The position numbers and the translations under genes were made by a program. From Bowmanella pacifica (GTDB lineage Bacteria; Pseudomonadota; Gammaproteobacteria; Enterobacterales; Alteromonadaceae), in the NCBI RefSeq assembly GCF_014645355.1, contig NZ_BMLS01000002.1, positions 124,001-188,000 on the forward strand: a stretch of DNA of 64,000 bases, given 5' to 3'. Of the stretch, positions 16,525 through 25,332 are shown piece by piece. The first letter of the stretch is position 1, and each line of letters begins with the position of its first letter. The notes below the pieces were generated by a model, which did not search any database, was not told the origin of the DNA, and was given only the letters and a program-made list of their open reading frames with translations.

Positions 16525-18228
16525 ATGACCAAAAAGCCCTTATCCGACAACGAACGCCTCAAAGCCCAGAGTAATTTTCTGCGCGGCAGCATCCATGACG
16601 ATCTCAGCGATCCCATGACCGGCGGCTTTAACGGCGATAACTTCCAATTGATCCGCTTTCACGGCATGTATCAACAAGACAACCGCGATATCCGCGCCGA
16701 ACGGGTCAAACAGAAATTGGAGCCGCTGCACAGCGTGATGCTGAGGATCCGCCTCCCAGGCGGGATCATCAGCCCCAAACAATGGCTGGGCATTGATGAG
16801 TTTGCCGGTCAGCGCACCGAATACGGCTCCATTCGGGTAACCAACCGCCAGGCCGTGCAGCTGCACGGGGTGCTAAAACACAATATCAAACCAGTACACC
16901 AACTGCTCAACCAACTGGGACTGGATGCCAAAGCCACCGCCGGCGATGTAAACCGCAATGTACTTTGCACCTCCAATCCAATAGAAAGTGAATTACACCA
17001 ACAGGCCTACGAGTGGGCGAAAAAAATCTCCGAGCATCTGCTGCCCAAAACCAACGCCTACGCGGAAATCTGGCTGGACGGGGAGAAGGTCCAGCAGCCA
17101 GAGAGCGAACCCATACTGGGTGAGCGCTACCTGCCACGTAAATTCAAAACCGCCATCGTAATCCCACCACAAAACGATGTGGACATTCATGCCAACGATC
17201 TTAACTTTGTGGCTATCGAAGAGGCGGGCAAACTGATTGGCTTTAATGTGTTGGTGGGCGGCGGCCTGGCCATGACCCATGGCGATACCAGCACTTACCC
17301 GCGTTTGGCCAGCGAATTCGGCTTTATCTCTCTTGAGCATGTGCTGGCGGTGGCCGAAGCCGTGGTCTCTGTACAGCGCGATTGGGGCGACAGAAGCAAC
17401 AGGCGCAATGCCAAAACCAAATACACCCTGGACAGAGTTGGCGTGGCAACATTCAAGGCCGAGGTGGAACAGCGCGCGCACTGCCAGTTCGCCCCCATTC
17501 AGCCCTATGAATTCACCAGCCGCGGTGACCGCATCGGCTGGATCGCAGGCATAGACGGTAAGCAGCATCTGACCTTATTTATCCCCAGCGGCCGCCTTAT
17601 CGACCAGCCCGGTCTGATGCGTAAAACCGGCATGGCTAAAATTGCCGCTATCCACAAAGGGGATTTTCGTCTGACCCCGAACCAGAACATTATTGTGGCC
17701 GGCGTAGCAAGCGAAGACAGGGAAGCCATCACCGCCATCGCCCTGGAACATGGCCTGATCGACAAAGCCCTCACGCCTCAGCAGCAAGACGCTATGGCCT
17801 GTGTTTCTTTCCCAACCTGCCCGCTGGCCATGGCCGAAGCGGAGCGACTGCTGCCAGAGCTTGTTCAGCACTTGGACGATATGCTGGCCAGCAATCAATT
17901 GGCTCATGAGTCGATTATTTTCCGGGTAACCGGCTGTCCCAACGGCTGCGGCCGCGCCATGCTGGCCGAGGTGGGTCTGGTTGGCAGAGCGCAGGGGCGC
18001 TACGACTTATATCTGGGCGGAAACCGCCAGGGCACACGCATCCCCAGGCTGTACCAAAGCAATGAAAGAATCGAAGATATTCTGAGTACACTGGAAGGCT
18101 TGATTAGTCGCTGGAGCCAGGACAGAAATAGTGAAGAAGGCTTTGGTGATTATGTGGTTCGCACCAACATCGTCACCCCAGTGCTGAATTCCTCGCTGGA
18201 CTTTTACCAAACTGACGCCAGGCCATAA
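16525..18228 (+). CDS. cysI: Assimilatory sulfite reductase hemoprotein subunit CysI
   Basis: 567 residues, normal for CysI. Two nitrite/sulfite reductase ferredoxin-like half-domains are seen, with [15 protein letters not shown] in the N-terminal part. The coupled 4Fe-4S/siroheme centre is bound by CVSFPTC (426-432) and CPNGC (471-475). The enzyme reduces sulfite to sulfide with six electrons during cysteine biosynthesis. Normally the flavoprotein CysJ donates the electrons and is encoded next to cysI; here there is no cysJ, cysH or cysG nearby. The gene instead lies between ccoG and a c-type cytochrome. The N-terminus ([18 protein letters not shown]) is typical. Confidence 0.95.
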   Translation: MTKKPLSDNERLKAQSNFLRGSIHDDLSDPMTGGFNGDNFQLIRFHGMYQQDNRDIRAERVKQKLEPLHSVMLRIRLPGGIISPKQWLGIDEFAGQRTEYGSIRVTNRQAVQLHGVLKHNIKPVHQLLNQLGLDAKATAGDVNRNVLCTSNPIESELHQQAYEWAKKISEHLLPKTNAYAEIWLDGEKVQQPESEPILGERYLPRKFKTAIVIPPQNDVDIHANDLNFVAIEEAGKLIGFNVLVGGGLAMTHGDTSTYPRLASEFGFISLEHVLAVAEAVVSVQRDWGDRSNRRNAKTKYTLDRVGVATFKAEVEQRAHCQFAPIQPYEFTSRGDRIGWIAGIDGKQHLTLFIPSGRLIDQPGLMRKTGMAKIAAIHKGDFRLTPNQNIIVAGVASEDREAITAIALEHGLIDKALTPQQQDAMACVSFPTCPLAMAEAERLLPELVQHLDDMLASNQLAHESIIFRVTGCPNGCGRAMLAEVGLVGRAQGRYDLYLGGNRQGTRIPRLYQSNERIEDILSTLEGLISRWSQDRNSEEGFGDYVVRTNIVTPVLNSSLDFYQTDARP

Positions 18229-18266
18229 GGCCAATACCGAATGCATCCTGACTTGAAGAGGCTTTT

Positions 18267-18593
18267 ATGAAATTACTCTATCTGACACTGCCCGCTTTCT
18301 TATACCTCAGCCTGGGCGACAACGCGCAGGCGGCAGGCAACGCCGAGGCTGGCAAGGCCAAAGCCACTACTTGTGCCGCCTGTCATGGGGGCGATGGCAA
18401 CAGCATTGCTGCCATGTATCCTAATTTGGCGGGGCAGCATGCCCAATACCTGGAGTCTGCCATTAAAGCATATCGAGATGGTCAGCGCAGCGGCGGCATG
18501 AGTGCGATGATGGCCCCTATGGTAGCCAATCTCAGCGACCAGGACGCCGCCGATTTGGCCGCCTACTTCAGCCAGCAAAAACTTAAGCAATAA
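18267..18593 (+). CDS. Small class I c-type cytochrome (c553/c4-like monoheme)
   Basis: 108 residues with a Sec signal peptide (MKLLYLTLPAFLYLSLGDNA..QA) and a single heme site CAACH (36-40). The downstream part, NLAGQHAQYLESAIKAYRDG, GGMSAMM and a final Leu-rich helix (DLAAYFSQQKLKQ), is typical of cytochrome c553/c4 domains; a Met in GGMSAMMAPM is the likely sixth ligand. It is a periplasmic electron carrier. It follows cysI by 38 nt and is followed by a strong terminator, so it is the last gene of a ccoG-cysI-cytochrome unit. Because CysI is cytoplasmic, a direct link between them is uncertain. Confidence 0.9.
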   Translation: MKLLYLTLPAFLYLSLGDNAQAAGNAEAGKAKATTCAACHGGDGNSIAAMYPNLAGQHAQYLESAIKAYRDGQRSGGMSAMMAPMVANLSDQDAADLAAYFSQQKLKQ

Positions 18594-18628
18594 GATTGCC
18601 GGTGGAGCAACTTGCTCTGTCCGTCAGT

Positions 18629-18673
18629 GATGGCTTGGGGGAATGCTTCCCCCCTAAGCCATCTCTTTTCATC
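18629..18673 (+). terminator. Strong terminator after cytochrome gene
   Basis: GATGGCTT-GGGGGAA pairs with TTCCCCC-C-TAAGCCATC around a short loop, followed by TCTTTTCATCT. It ends the ccoG-cysI-cytochrome unit. The remaining 18674-18968 before the next gene shows no convincing gene or other motif. Confidence 0.75.
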
Positions 18674-18968
18674 TATTCCCCCATTTTCCGCCAGCGTAGC
18701 AACCTCAGAAAGGACGGCTTAGCGGTGCAATATCAGTGCTCGAAATTGCCGATGGCCAACCAGTCTAGCCGGTACTTTTCCGGGCCTTGCCGCTTTCAAT
18801 CGGTCAGGTATCTGATCTTGGGCAAATTCACTGGTAATTGTGAAACCTAACTTATACTCTTCAGAGCCAATTCATTGGAAACAGAGGAGACTACAAGGAC
18901 TGTGCCCGTACAGGATGTTTGTGTACCCAAATACAGCCCCGCTTCGCTCAGAGATAGGTAATTAGCAG

Positions 18969-20312
18969 ATGAGTATGATTGATCATTACTACTATGGAAG
19001 CATCTTCACTCCACAAACCAATGCGCTGTTGGAACGAATTCAGCCTCTTATCGAACCCAACCTGACCCGATATGTCGACAAGTTTTATGATGTGCTGTTG
19101 TCAGATCCAGGCTCGGCAAAATTTTTAAGCAATGAGTTGGTGGAACAACGACTCAAGACCTCAATGACCAAATGGTTAAGAGAAACCACCAAGCCCAAAA
19201 CCAAAGAATATGTTGTAGATTCGATGCGCTACCACCAAAGCGTCGGAGAAGTGCATGCCAGGGCAGAGATCCCTATGTCTCTGGTTGACGTGGGCATGAC
19301 AATCTTAAAAGGTGAGATCTTTACCACCCTAATCCTCGCCAAGCATTCAACGCAGGAAACCGCCGAGGCAGTTACCACCCTCAACCGCCTGCTGGACTCC
19401 GCGCTCAGCATTATTAATGATTCCTATATGCGAGGGAAAGTGACCAATGAGCGCACCTCCCAGGAATTTATTACCGCATCGTCAGCGCAGGAAGTGGCGC
19501 TGGAGATTGAACGAATTAAATCAAGCATATACCAGTGGATGACCAGCACCTTACTGGCGCACAAGTTCTCCACCGATGCCTTTAATGAATCGCTTTTTCA
19601 AAAAGATTTCGGGCTGTGGATCCGGCATAAGCTGCCATTGATTTCTGCCGACACTAAGCGCGCCGGGGATATTAACGCAGCCTTAGAACTCGCTGACCAA
19701 GCCTGCACCGCATTGGCCAAATCAGACACCGAGAACGAAAGGGAGCAGGCAGCAAAGCTGACCGACACGCTAAAGGAAATTATCTGGCTACTTACCGATG
19801 AAGCCGATCGCAATCTAGCCAAAGAGTCCAAACAAGATTCATTGACCACCTTGCTGGACAGACGCTTCTTAAGCCCAATACTTCAGCAAGAAACGGCAAT
19901 GGCGCTGCAGGGGCAAAACAGCTTCTCGGTCATTATGCTGGACCTGGACCACTTTAAACGGATTAACGACATATACGGCCATGGCGCTGGCGATATTGTG
20001 CTTCGACACGCCAGCAAAACCATTAAAGACAAGATTCGCCTAACCGATTATGTTTTCAGGTATGGCGGCGAAGAAGTGTTAGTGGTGGCACCAGAACTGG
20101 GCTTGGAAGATGCCGTTAAACTGGCCGAACGTATTCGGGTTGGGATTGAACAACTGCACATTGAACTGGCCGACCAACGGCATGTAAAAGCCACAGCCTC
20201 TTTAGGGGTAGCCACCTTTAATGGGCATCCGGATTATCAGCGTTTGCTGAACGAAGCCGATGCCAAATTGTATGAAGCCAAACGCTCCGGTCGCAACTGC
20301 GTGCGCTATTAA
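18969..20312 (+). CDS. Globin-coupled diguanylate cyclase (DosC-like)
   Basis: 447 residues. Residues ~10-150 are a protoglobin-type sensor: FYDVLL (Tyr40 as a possible distal ligand) and VGEVHARAEIP with His96 as the likely proximal heme ligand. A middle helical domain with W and H residues (~180-260) resembles the DosC linker. The C-terminal GGDEF domain has LDLDHFKRIND, the active site GGEEV (366-370) and an intact inhibitory site RLTD (357-360). It should be an oxygen- or NO-responsive enzyme making c-di-GMP, with product inhibition. It stands alone between terminators. Architecture and length match E. coli DosC closely, although no DosP partner is adjacent. Confidence 0.9.
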   Translation: MSMIDHYYYGSIFTPQTNALLERIQPLIEPNLTRYVDKFYDVLLSDPGSAKFLSNELVEQRLKTSMTKWLRETTKPKTKEYVVDSMRYHQSVGEVHARAEIPMSLVDVGMTILKGEIFTTLILAKHSTQETAEAVTTLNRLLDSALSIINDSYMRGKVTNERTSQEFITASSAQEVALEIERIKSSIYQWMTSTLLAHKFSTDAFNESLFQKDFGLWIRHKLPLISADTKRAGDINAALELADQACTALAKSDTENEREQAAKLTDTLKEIIWLLTDEADRNLAKESKQDSLTTLLDRRFLSPILQQETAMALQGQNSFSVIMLDLDHFKRINDIYGHGAGDIVLRHASKTIKDKIRLTDYVFRYGGEEVLVVAPELGLEDAVKLAERIRVGIEQLHIELADQRHVKATASLGVATFNGHPDYQRLLNEADAKLYEAKRSGRNCVRY

Positions 20313-20323
20313 GTAGTTTCATC

Positions 20324-20373
20324 GGCTCAGTTTCATAGACTGAGCCCTCTCTTTATGGGGCGAAAAAAGCCCC
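20324..20373 (+). terminator. Tandem hairpins after the diguanylate cyclase
   Basis: GGCTCAGT / ACTGAGCC (20324-20346) is followed by CTCTCTTTAT. A second small hairpin, GGGGC-gaaaaaa-GCCCC (20357-20373), follows. They lie 12 nt after the stop codon and probably act as a terminator. Confidence 0.65.
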
Positions 20374-20571
20374 CCTCGCCCTACTCCCCTGAGCAAACCC
20401 CATCGACAACGCCTGTCGTCGTAATGTCATATTTGTCCTGTAGGCTGCCCGGCCAAAGCTATTGTTAACTCCCGTCGGTAGAAGTATGCCCTTGCCTGTC
20501 CGGCCTTGCGCCTCGCTTGTTGATTAGATGTTTTACCACCAGATTGATTTTTGACGATGTGAGAGTCTTGC

Positions 20572-22305
20572 ATGGGCACTGTGGAATGGCTGTTTACTGT
20601 GGCTGCTGTCAGTATGCTGGGTTGGTGCACAGCCCGTTTTAAGAAACACCAACTGACCTTTGATCGTTTCACCGGGGGGCATTCCACGTCCTGGCTGATT
20701 CTGGGCTGCTCCGCAGCGGTAACCTCTATCTCCTCGGATACCCCATTACTTATCTCCGGGGCATTTTATCATGGGGGTATCAGTGAGAACTGGTTCTGGC
20801 TAATTAGCGCACCGGGCTCCCTGGCTACCTTATTTTTCTTTGCCAGATTGTGGCGCCGCTCCGGCGTTACCACCAGCGCAGAAATCATTTCCCTACGTTA
20901 TGGCCAACAAGCCCCGGCCAGAGTCTATCGCAAAATCAATGCCTTTATTGATGCCGGTATTATCAATGTACTGGTGCTGGCATCGGTCACCTATTCATTT
21001 GTTATCCTGCTGCAGTTTGTGATCGACCGCGCCGCGCTAAATCTCCCCCTATCCAGTTATCAACTTGCGGTGCTGTGCACAGCCTTGATCATGGTAGGGG
21101 TAATTTTCTACACCCTGATGTCTGGATTTAAAGCCGTTGTACAAACCGATATGTTGCAGTTTGTTGTGGTGCTCTTCGTCAGCTTCTTACTCTGTGGCAT
21201 TGCCGTGATTAACGCGAGTGCTGAACACGGCGGCTGGCTGTCCCTAATGGACAAAATACCTGATAAGGACGCGCGGTTTTCTCTCGGTCAGCCAGACAAC
21301 CTGTCTTTTTGGCTGTTACTGCTGTTTGGATGGTGGTACTCAGTGCCCGGCGATGGCCTATTTGTACAGCGGCTGGTCTCGGCCAAATCAGAAAAGGATG
21401 CCTTTCTGACTTCCCTGACTTTCATTGGTATTCATTATGTACTGCGTGTCTGGCCGTGGTTCTTGCTGGGCGCCATTGCATTGGTGTATTTTCCCGGAGC
21501 AGAAAACAGCGAGTCGGTGTACTTCCCTATGGCCACACAGTTTTTTCCCGGCGGTGGCCTGCTTTTATTGCTGTTTGCCTTTGTGGCCTCATTTATGAGT
21601 ACCCTGGATTCCCGTCTGAACTGGGGCGCCAGCTATTTTGTTCATGATATTTTCCCCCCACGCCAGCCAGATGCGGGCCCCAAAAACGCCTTAATTGAAC
21701 GCAGCGCGGTGATATTGCTGGCGTTACTGGCATTTCTTATTGCCACTGCCAATACCTCGGTCAGCATTATTGGTATCTACAAGTACATTCTGATTATTCA
21801 GGCCGGCACAGCGGTAGCGGCTATCGCCAGGTGGTACTGGTGGAAGATGACGATTTATGCCGAGATTGCCGCCATAGTCATCAGCGTCACACTGGGGAAT
21901 CTGCTGTATTTTTCCGTGGATAACAGCAACGGAGAAATGTTCGCCATTATTCTCAGCAGTAATATCGTTGTGACAGGTTTGCTCACCCTGCTGGTTAGTC
22001 ATTACACTGCGGGTAAACAGGCCAACTCTGTTACGCAGGCATTCCAAAACAAAGTGCAGGTATCAGGAATAGGCTGGCGGCTAACGGACGAGCCCATGCC
22101 CTCCCCTGCCGCTCAGGTGCCCTTTGTCATGCTGGTAAAACTCTGGCTCGCCAGCATTATGCTGATCTATTCACTACTGGCCTTTATTGGCGCCTGTTTT
22201 TCCCTGCACGGCTACCAACTGGCCGTCAGCCTAGCCTGCCTATGCTGTTCGCTCGGGTATTTGCGATATCACAAAACCCAACTTGCTCGTATTGCCTTTG
22301 ATTGA
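20572..22305 (+). CDS. Sodium:solute symporter (SSS family)
   Basis: 577 residues with about 14 hydrophobic helices. The pattern of the SSS family is visible: an early SWLILGCSAAVTSISSDTPL segment like the Na+-binding first core helix, then LWRRSGVTTSAEIISLRYG, the conserved 'R...E.....RYG' loop. It should import an organic solute, most likely a sugar or related compound, with Na+. It lies convergent with the ROK regulator gene, whose stop codon directly abuts this one. The nearby receptor and periplasmic hydrolases suggest it carries the released monomer across the inner membrane. The substrate cannot be read from sequence. Confidence 0.9.
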   Translation: MGTVEWLFTVAAVSMLGWCTARFKKHQLTFDRFTGGHSTSWLILGCSAAVTSISSDTPLLISGAFYHGGISENWFWLISAPGSLATLFFFARLWRRSGVTTSAEIISLRYGQQAPARVYRKINAFIDAGIINVLVLASVTYSFVILLQFVIDRAALNLPLSSYQLAVLCTALIMVGVIFYTLMSGFKAVVQTDMLQFVVVLFVSFLLCGIAVINASAEHGGWLSLMDKIPDKDARFSLGQPDNLSFWLLLLFGWWYSVPGDGLFVQRLVSAKSEKDAFLTSLTFIGIHYVLRVWPWFLLGAIALVYFPGAENSESVYFPMATQFFPGGGLLLLLFAFVASFMSTLDSRLNWGASYFVHDIFPPRQPDAGPKNALIERSAVILLALLAFLIATANTSVSIIGIYKYILIIQAGTAVAAIARWYWWKMTIYAEIAAIVISVTLGNLLYFSVDNSNGEMFAIILSSNIVVTGLLTLLVSHYTAGKQANSVTQAFQNKVQVSGIGWRLTDEPMPSPAAQVPFVMLVKLWLASIMLIYSLLAFIGACFSLHGYQLAVSLACLCCSLGYLRYHKTQLARIAFD

Positions 22306-23439
22306 TTACTCCGCGTAAAAATAGCGTGCAACCGGCAGGGTGGACGCCCCCAGTATCAGGCTATCCTGCTCGGGAGCGACAATAATTTGCGGTAGTGGTG
22401 CCCGGTACTGCCCATAGGTTACCCCTGACAACCTGACACGCTTGCTCAACTCCTGGCGAATAACCAAAGGCAAGCGGCCAGCCAGAATAATGGCCTGTGG
22501 GTCCAACAGCGCGATAATGGCATTCAGTCCTGGTTCGATATGGGAAACGGCTCGGTTAAGCCAGTGTTGTAAGTGGGGTTCCTGCTCATGCAGCGCCTTA
22601 TTGAGATCGGCAGTGGCCAGTGGCTTACCCCATTTTTCCTGCAGGTAATGATCAAGGCACTCGGTAGTGGGCTGATAGTATTGAATGGTTTCAGGGTCGC
22701 TGTTGGTACTGAAAAAACCAAATTCCCCGGCATTACCGTTACTGCCGCGCAACAACTTACCCTGTTTAACAAAGCCCCCGCCGATGCCCTTAGTCATCAA
22801 CAACTGGAAGAAACTCCCGACATTTCTTCCCACCCCTTCAACCGCTTGCCCGATGGCCGCTGATCTTCCGTCATTCTCTATGTATACGGGGAAAGTAGCC
22901 GATGCATCCAAAAATGTATCAAGGTTTACTTGTTTCCATCCCTCGGTATCCAACCAGCATATCAGTCGCCACACCTCGTTTTGCTTATCAAAAAAGCCCG
23001 GGATAGACACACCAATACCTAAGCCATAAGCATCATCCGGGCACTGTGCAATCACCGCGTTGAGCATCAGATTAACCTGCTCAATGGCAAAGGCGGCCTG
23101 CTCAAAATTGCCTTGTTTTTTCAAGAACACCAACTGTTCACCGCCCAATTCTTTGGCGGTGCAGGTAATGGCATCATGCTCAATCACCAAGCCAATGGAA
23201 ATCAGCTTACTGGGCTTAATTGACAGAAAAATCGCTGGCTGGCCACGCTGTTTCTGGCGGCGTTCACCTTCAACAATCAACCCCTTGTTAAGCAGCTCTT
23301 TAGTCAAGCGGGTTAACGACTGGGGGGATAAGCCCGTCGACTCTGCCAAATCTACGCGCGTGGCCGATCCCTGTCGGTGTATTTCTCTCAAAACAGCAAT
23401 GTGGCTGGGAATCAACTCAGCCAACTCAATATTTTTCAT
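22306..23439 (-). CDS. ROK-family transcriptional regulator
   Basis: 377 residues from MKNIELAELIPSHIAVLREI. The N-terminal winged helix (SATRVDLAESTGLSPQSLTR) precedes a ROK sugar-kinase-like fold with GVSIPGFFD, YIENDGRSAAIGQ and GIGGGFVKQGKL. The last two resemble the sugar-binding and glycine-rich signature of ROK proteins. A full phosphate-binding loop is not obvious, so it is likely a repressor sensing a sugar or sugar phosphate (NagC/Mlc type). It is divergent from the glycosidase-TonB receptor-PhoD group and convergent with the symporter, so it probably controls both. An in-frame start 13 codons upstream is less likely. Confidence 0.9.
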   Translation of the reverse strand: MKNIELAELIPSHIAVLREIHRQGSATRVDLAESTGLSPQSLTRLTKELLNKGLIVEGERRQKQRGQPAIFLSIKPSKLISIGLVIEHDAITCTAKELGGEQLVFLKKQGNFEQAAFAIEQVNLMLNAVIAQCPDDAYGLGIGVSIPGFFDKQNEVWRLICWLDTEGWKQVNLDTFLDASATFPVYIENDGRSAAIGQAVEGVGRNVGSFFQLLMTKGIGGGFVKQGKLLRGSNGNAGEFGFFSTNSDPETIQYYQPTTECLDHYLQEKWGKPLATADLNKALHEQEPHLQHWLNRAVSHIEPGLNAIIALLDPQAIILAGRLPLVIRQELSKRVRLSGVTYGQYRAPLPQIIVAPEQDSLILGASTLPVARYFYAE

Positions 23440-23551
23440 CAACTTTTGCTCAGATGCGGTATATCCGAATATTAACACCCGCGACGGTATTTACAAAGCA
23501 AGAGGTCATTAATAAGCTAGTCTGGAAAATTTAATCGGATACAAGCCCCCA

Positions 23552-25141
23552 ATGAGCAGCAACCATTCCTATACCAAGCCAATAAGCCTATTGGCGTTCA
23601 CTTATACGCTAACAACCTTCTGCAATACATTACTAGCAGGGGAAATCACAGCGGACAATTTTATCTTCGCTGCACAACAAAGAGTGCTCTCCTACAGCAA
23701 GCAACCTGTTAGAGAAGGCCTGCATCACCATGTTGCTCAGGTTGTCAGTACCGCCAAAGCAGATAAGCAGCCCTGGTATATCTACTCCTCCCCATTGCTG
23801 TCTGAGCAAGGACATAAGCAACTGACAGACACACTGCGCCAGCATGGGGTAACAGCGCTTGAAAGCGAGCGCTTTAGCGTTCCAGGTATGCCAGATAAGG
23901 AGTATCAGACAGTGATTTTGGGCCGTTTTGCCAGTCACTCGGCCGCTCAGCAAGAATTACACGCACTGCCACCACTCGAGACGCCGCTGCAAATTGGTTA
24001 TGCCGAATATCACCCGCTAAGCGCCATGGGGACATGGCATATCAATGTCCTGGAAATTGAGGTAAATGCCTTTGAAGGCAGACTGGCAAATCGCTTGGCG
24101 GGTAATCAAGTACAGGGCGTGGAAACGGTGCTGCAACTGGCCGAGCGAAGTGAAGCTATTGCGGCCATCAATGCCAACTTCTTTGTGATGCATGAGCAAG
24201 ACGGGGTGGTTGGCGATCCCACTGGGTTGCTCATCGAAAATGGGCGGCTGCTAAGTGAGGGATTAAATCATCAACCGGCTGTGGTCATCCAAAATACCCC
24301 CCAATTAACCGCAAAGTTGGTGTATTCGCTTACTGACATCCGGCTATTCTGGGACGACGGCGACATTAGCCCGGTCGCAGGTATCAACCGAGCCGCAGGC
24401 AAAGTCAGAAACTGCGGTATTGGGGATGCACAAGGCAGTGCTTTGGCAGCACACGATAAAACCTGCCTGCGCAGCAATGAGCTGGTATTGCTCACACGAG
24501 AGGCTGGTTTTGAACCAGGGCCAGACACCCTGTCGGTCAGTATCAATGCGCAAGGGCAACTCTCGGCCTTTCATCCTGATAGCCAGTCTGATGATTATAT
24601 TTTAACGGCGACAGGCAATCTGCGCCCCTATCTACAAGCGAAGTTAAAAGATAAATCTACCCTCACTGTGGCATTTGATGTCAGCGAGGAAAACGGCCAG
24701 CCCATGCTGAGCTCGGATAATATAGAAGCGCTGGCGGCCGGGCCAACGCTGCTTTATCACGGACAAGCAAGCAGGCGGGAACATATAGAGGGATGGCAGC
24801 TCAGTACTTCTGCTGACCATCAACGGCGCTTGCTGGTTCATCGCTGGATTAATTTAAGAAACCCGCGAACCGCACTGGGCATCACGGCTAAGGGCAATAT
24901 TTTACTGGTGACCGTTGATGGCAGACAGCCTGGCGTGAGTGCAGGTCTGAGCATAGAAGAACTGCGCCATTTGATGTTGGCACTGGGGGCCTATGACGGA
25001 ATAAACCTGGATGGCGGAGGCTCCACCACCATGGTGATCAACAACCAGGTGGTCAACTCCCCGTCTTCTCACCAAAACGCATTAAGACCCGTGGCTAATG
25101 CGTTACTTGTCCTCAGCCCTCCCCATGCAAAAGTGCAATAG
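23552..25141 (+). CDS. Phosphodiester glycosidase (NAGPA domain) with SPOR-like N-terminal region
   Basis: 529 residues with a probable signal peptide (LLAFTYTLTTFCNTLLAGE). Residues ~75-135 (PWYIYSSPLLSEQ to ILGRFASHSAAQ) resemble a SPOR fold: two beta-alpha-beta units with the 'GRF.s..A' ending. The C-terminal ~350 residues match the NAGPA/DUF2233 phosphodiester glycosidase family, with AIAAINANFF, GDPTGLLIENG and the hallmark NLDGGGSTTM. The family cleaves sugar-1-phosphodiester bonds such as GlcNAc-P-R. Here it would act in the periplasm on an imported or envelope glycan. It is divergent from the ROK gene, upstream of the TonB-dependent receptor, and separated from that receptor by a long hairpin. 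Confidence 0.85.
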   Translation: MSSNHSYTKPISLLAFTYTLTTFCNTLLAGEITADNFIFAAQQRVLSYSKQPVREGLHHHVAQVVSTAKADKQPWYIYSSPLLSEQGHKQLTDTLRQHGVTALESERFSVPGMPDKEYQTVILGRFASHSAAQQELHALPPLETPLQIGYAEYHPLSAMGTWHINVLEIEVNAFEGRLANRLAGNQVQGVETVLQLAERSEAIAAINANFFVMHEQDGVVGDPTGLLIENGRLLSEGLNHQPAVVIQNTPQLTAKLVYSLTDIRLFWDDGDISPVAGINRAAGKVRNCGIGDAQGSALAAHDKTCLRSNELVLLTREAGFEPGPDTLSVSINAQGQLSAFHPDSQSDDYILTATGNLRPYLQAKLKDKSTLTVAFDVSEENGQPMLSSDNIEALAAGPTLLYHGQASRREHIEGWQLSTSADHQRRLLVHRWINLRNPRTALGITAKGNILLVTVDGRQPGVSAGLSIEELRHLMLALGAYDGINLDGGGSTTMVINNQVVNSPSSHQNALRPVANALLVLSPPHAKVQ

Positions 25142-25145
25142 TCAC

Positions 25146-25191
25146 GCGGTCCAGGACGATAAAGGGAGACACAGCTTTACGTCCGGACCGC
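25146..25191 (+). other. Long intergenic hairpin between glycosidase and receptor genes
   Basis: A stem of 16 paired positions: GCGGTCC / GGACCGC, GGACG / CGTCC and TAAA / TTTA, with single-base bulges (A53 and A59 of the 25,100 series) and a 12-nt loop. It begins 4 nt after the glycosidase stop. No T-run follows, so it may be a processing or stabilising element or a weak terminator. Confidence 0.6.
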
Positions 25192-25332
25192 AACACTCAC
25201 CACTTGCTCGCTTCATTAAATACACAAATAAAACATGACTTTCTTAAAACTGTCACAAACATAATATTAAATACTGCCACGATACATAAAACCTGAACAC
25301 AGATTCAGCCATTTTTAAGGTGTTTAATCAGA

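Noticed and set aside
18596-18850. 84-codon open frame after the cytochrome gene
   Set aside because: It overlaps a strong terminator hairpin, has no Shine-Dalgarno and low-quality composition; it is most likely not coding.
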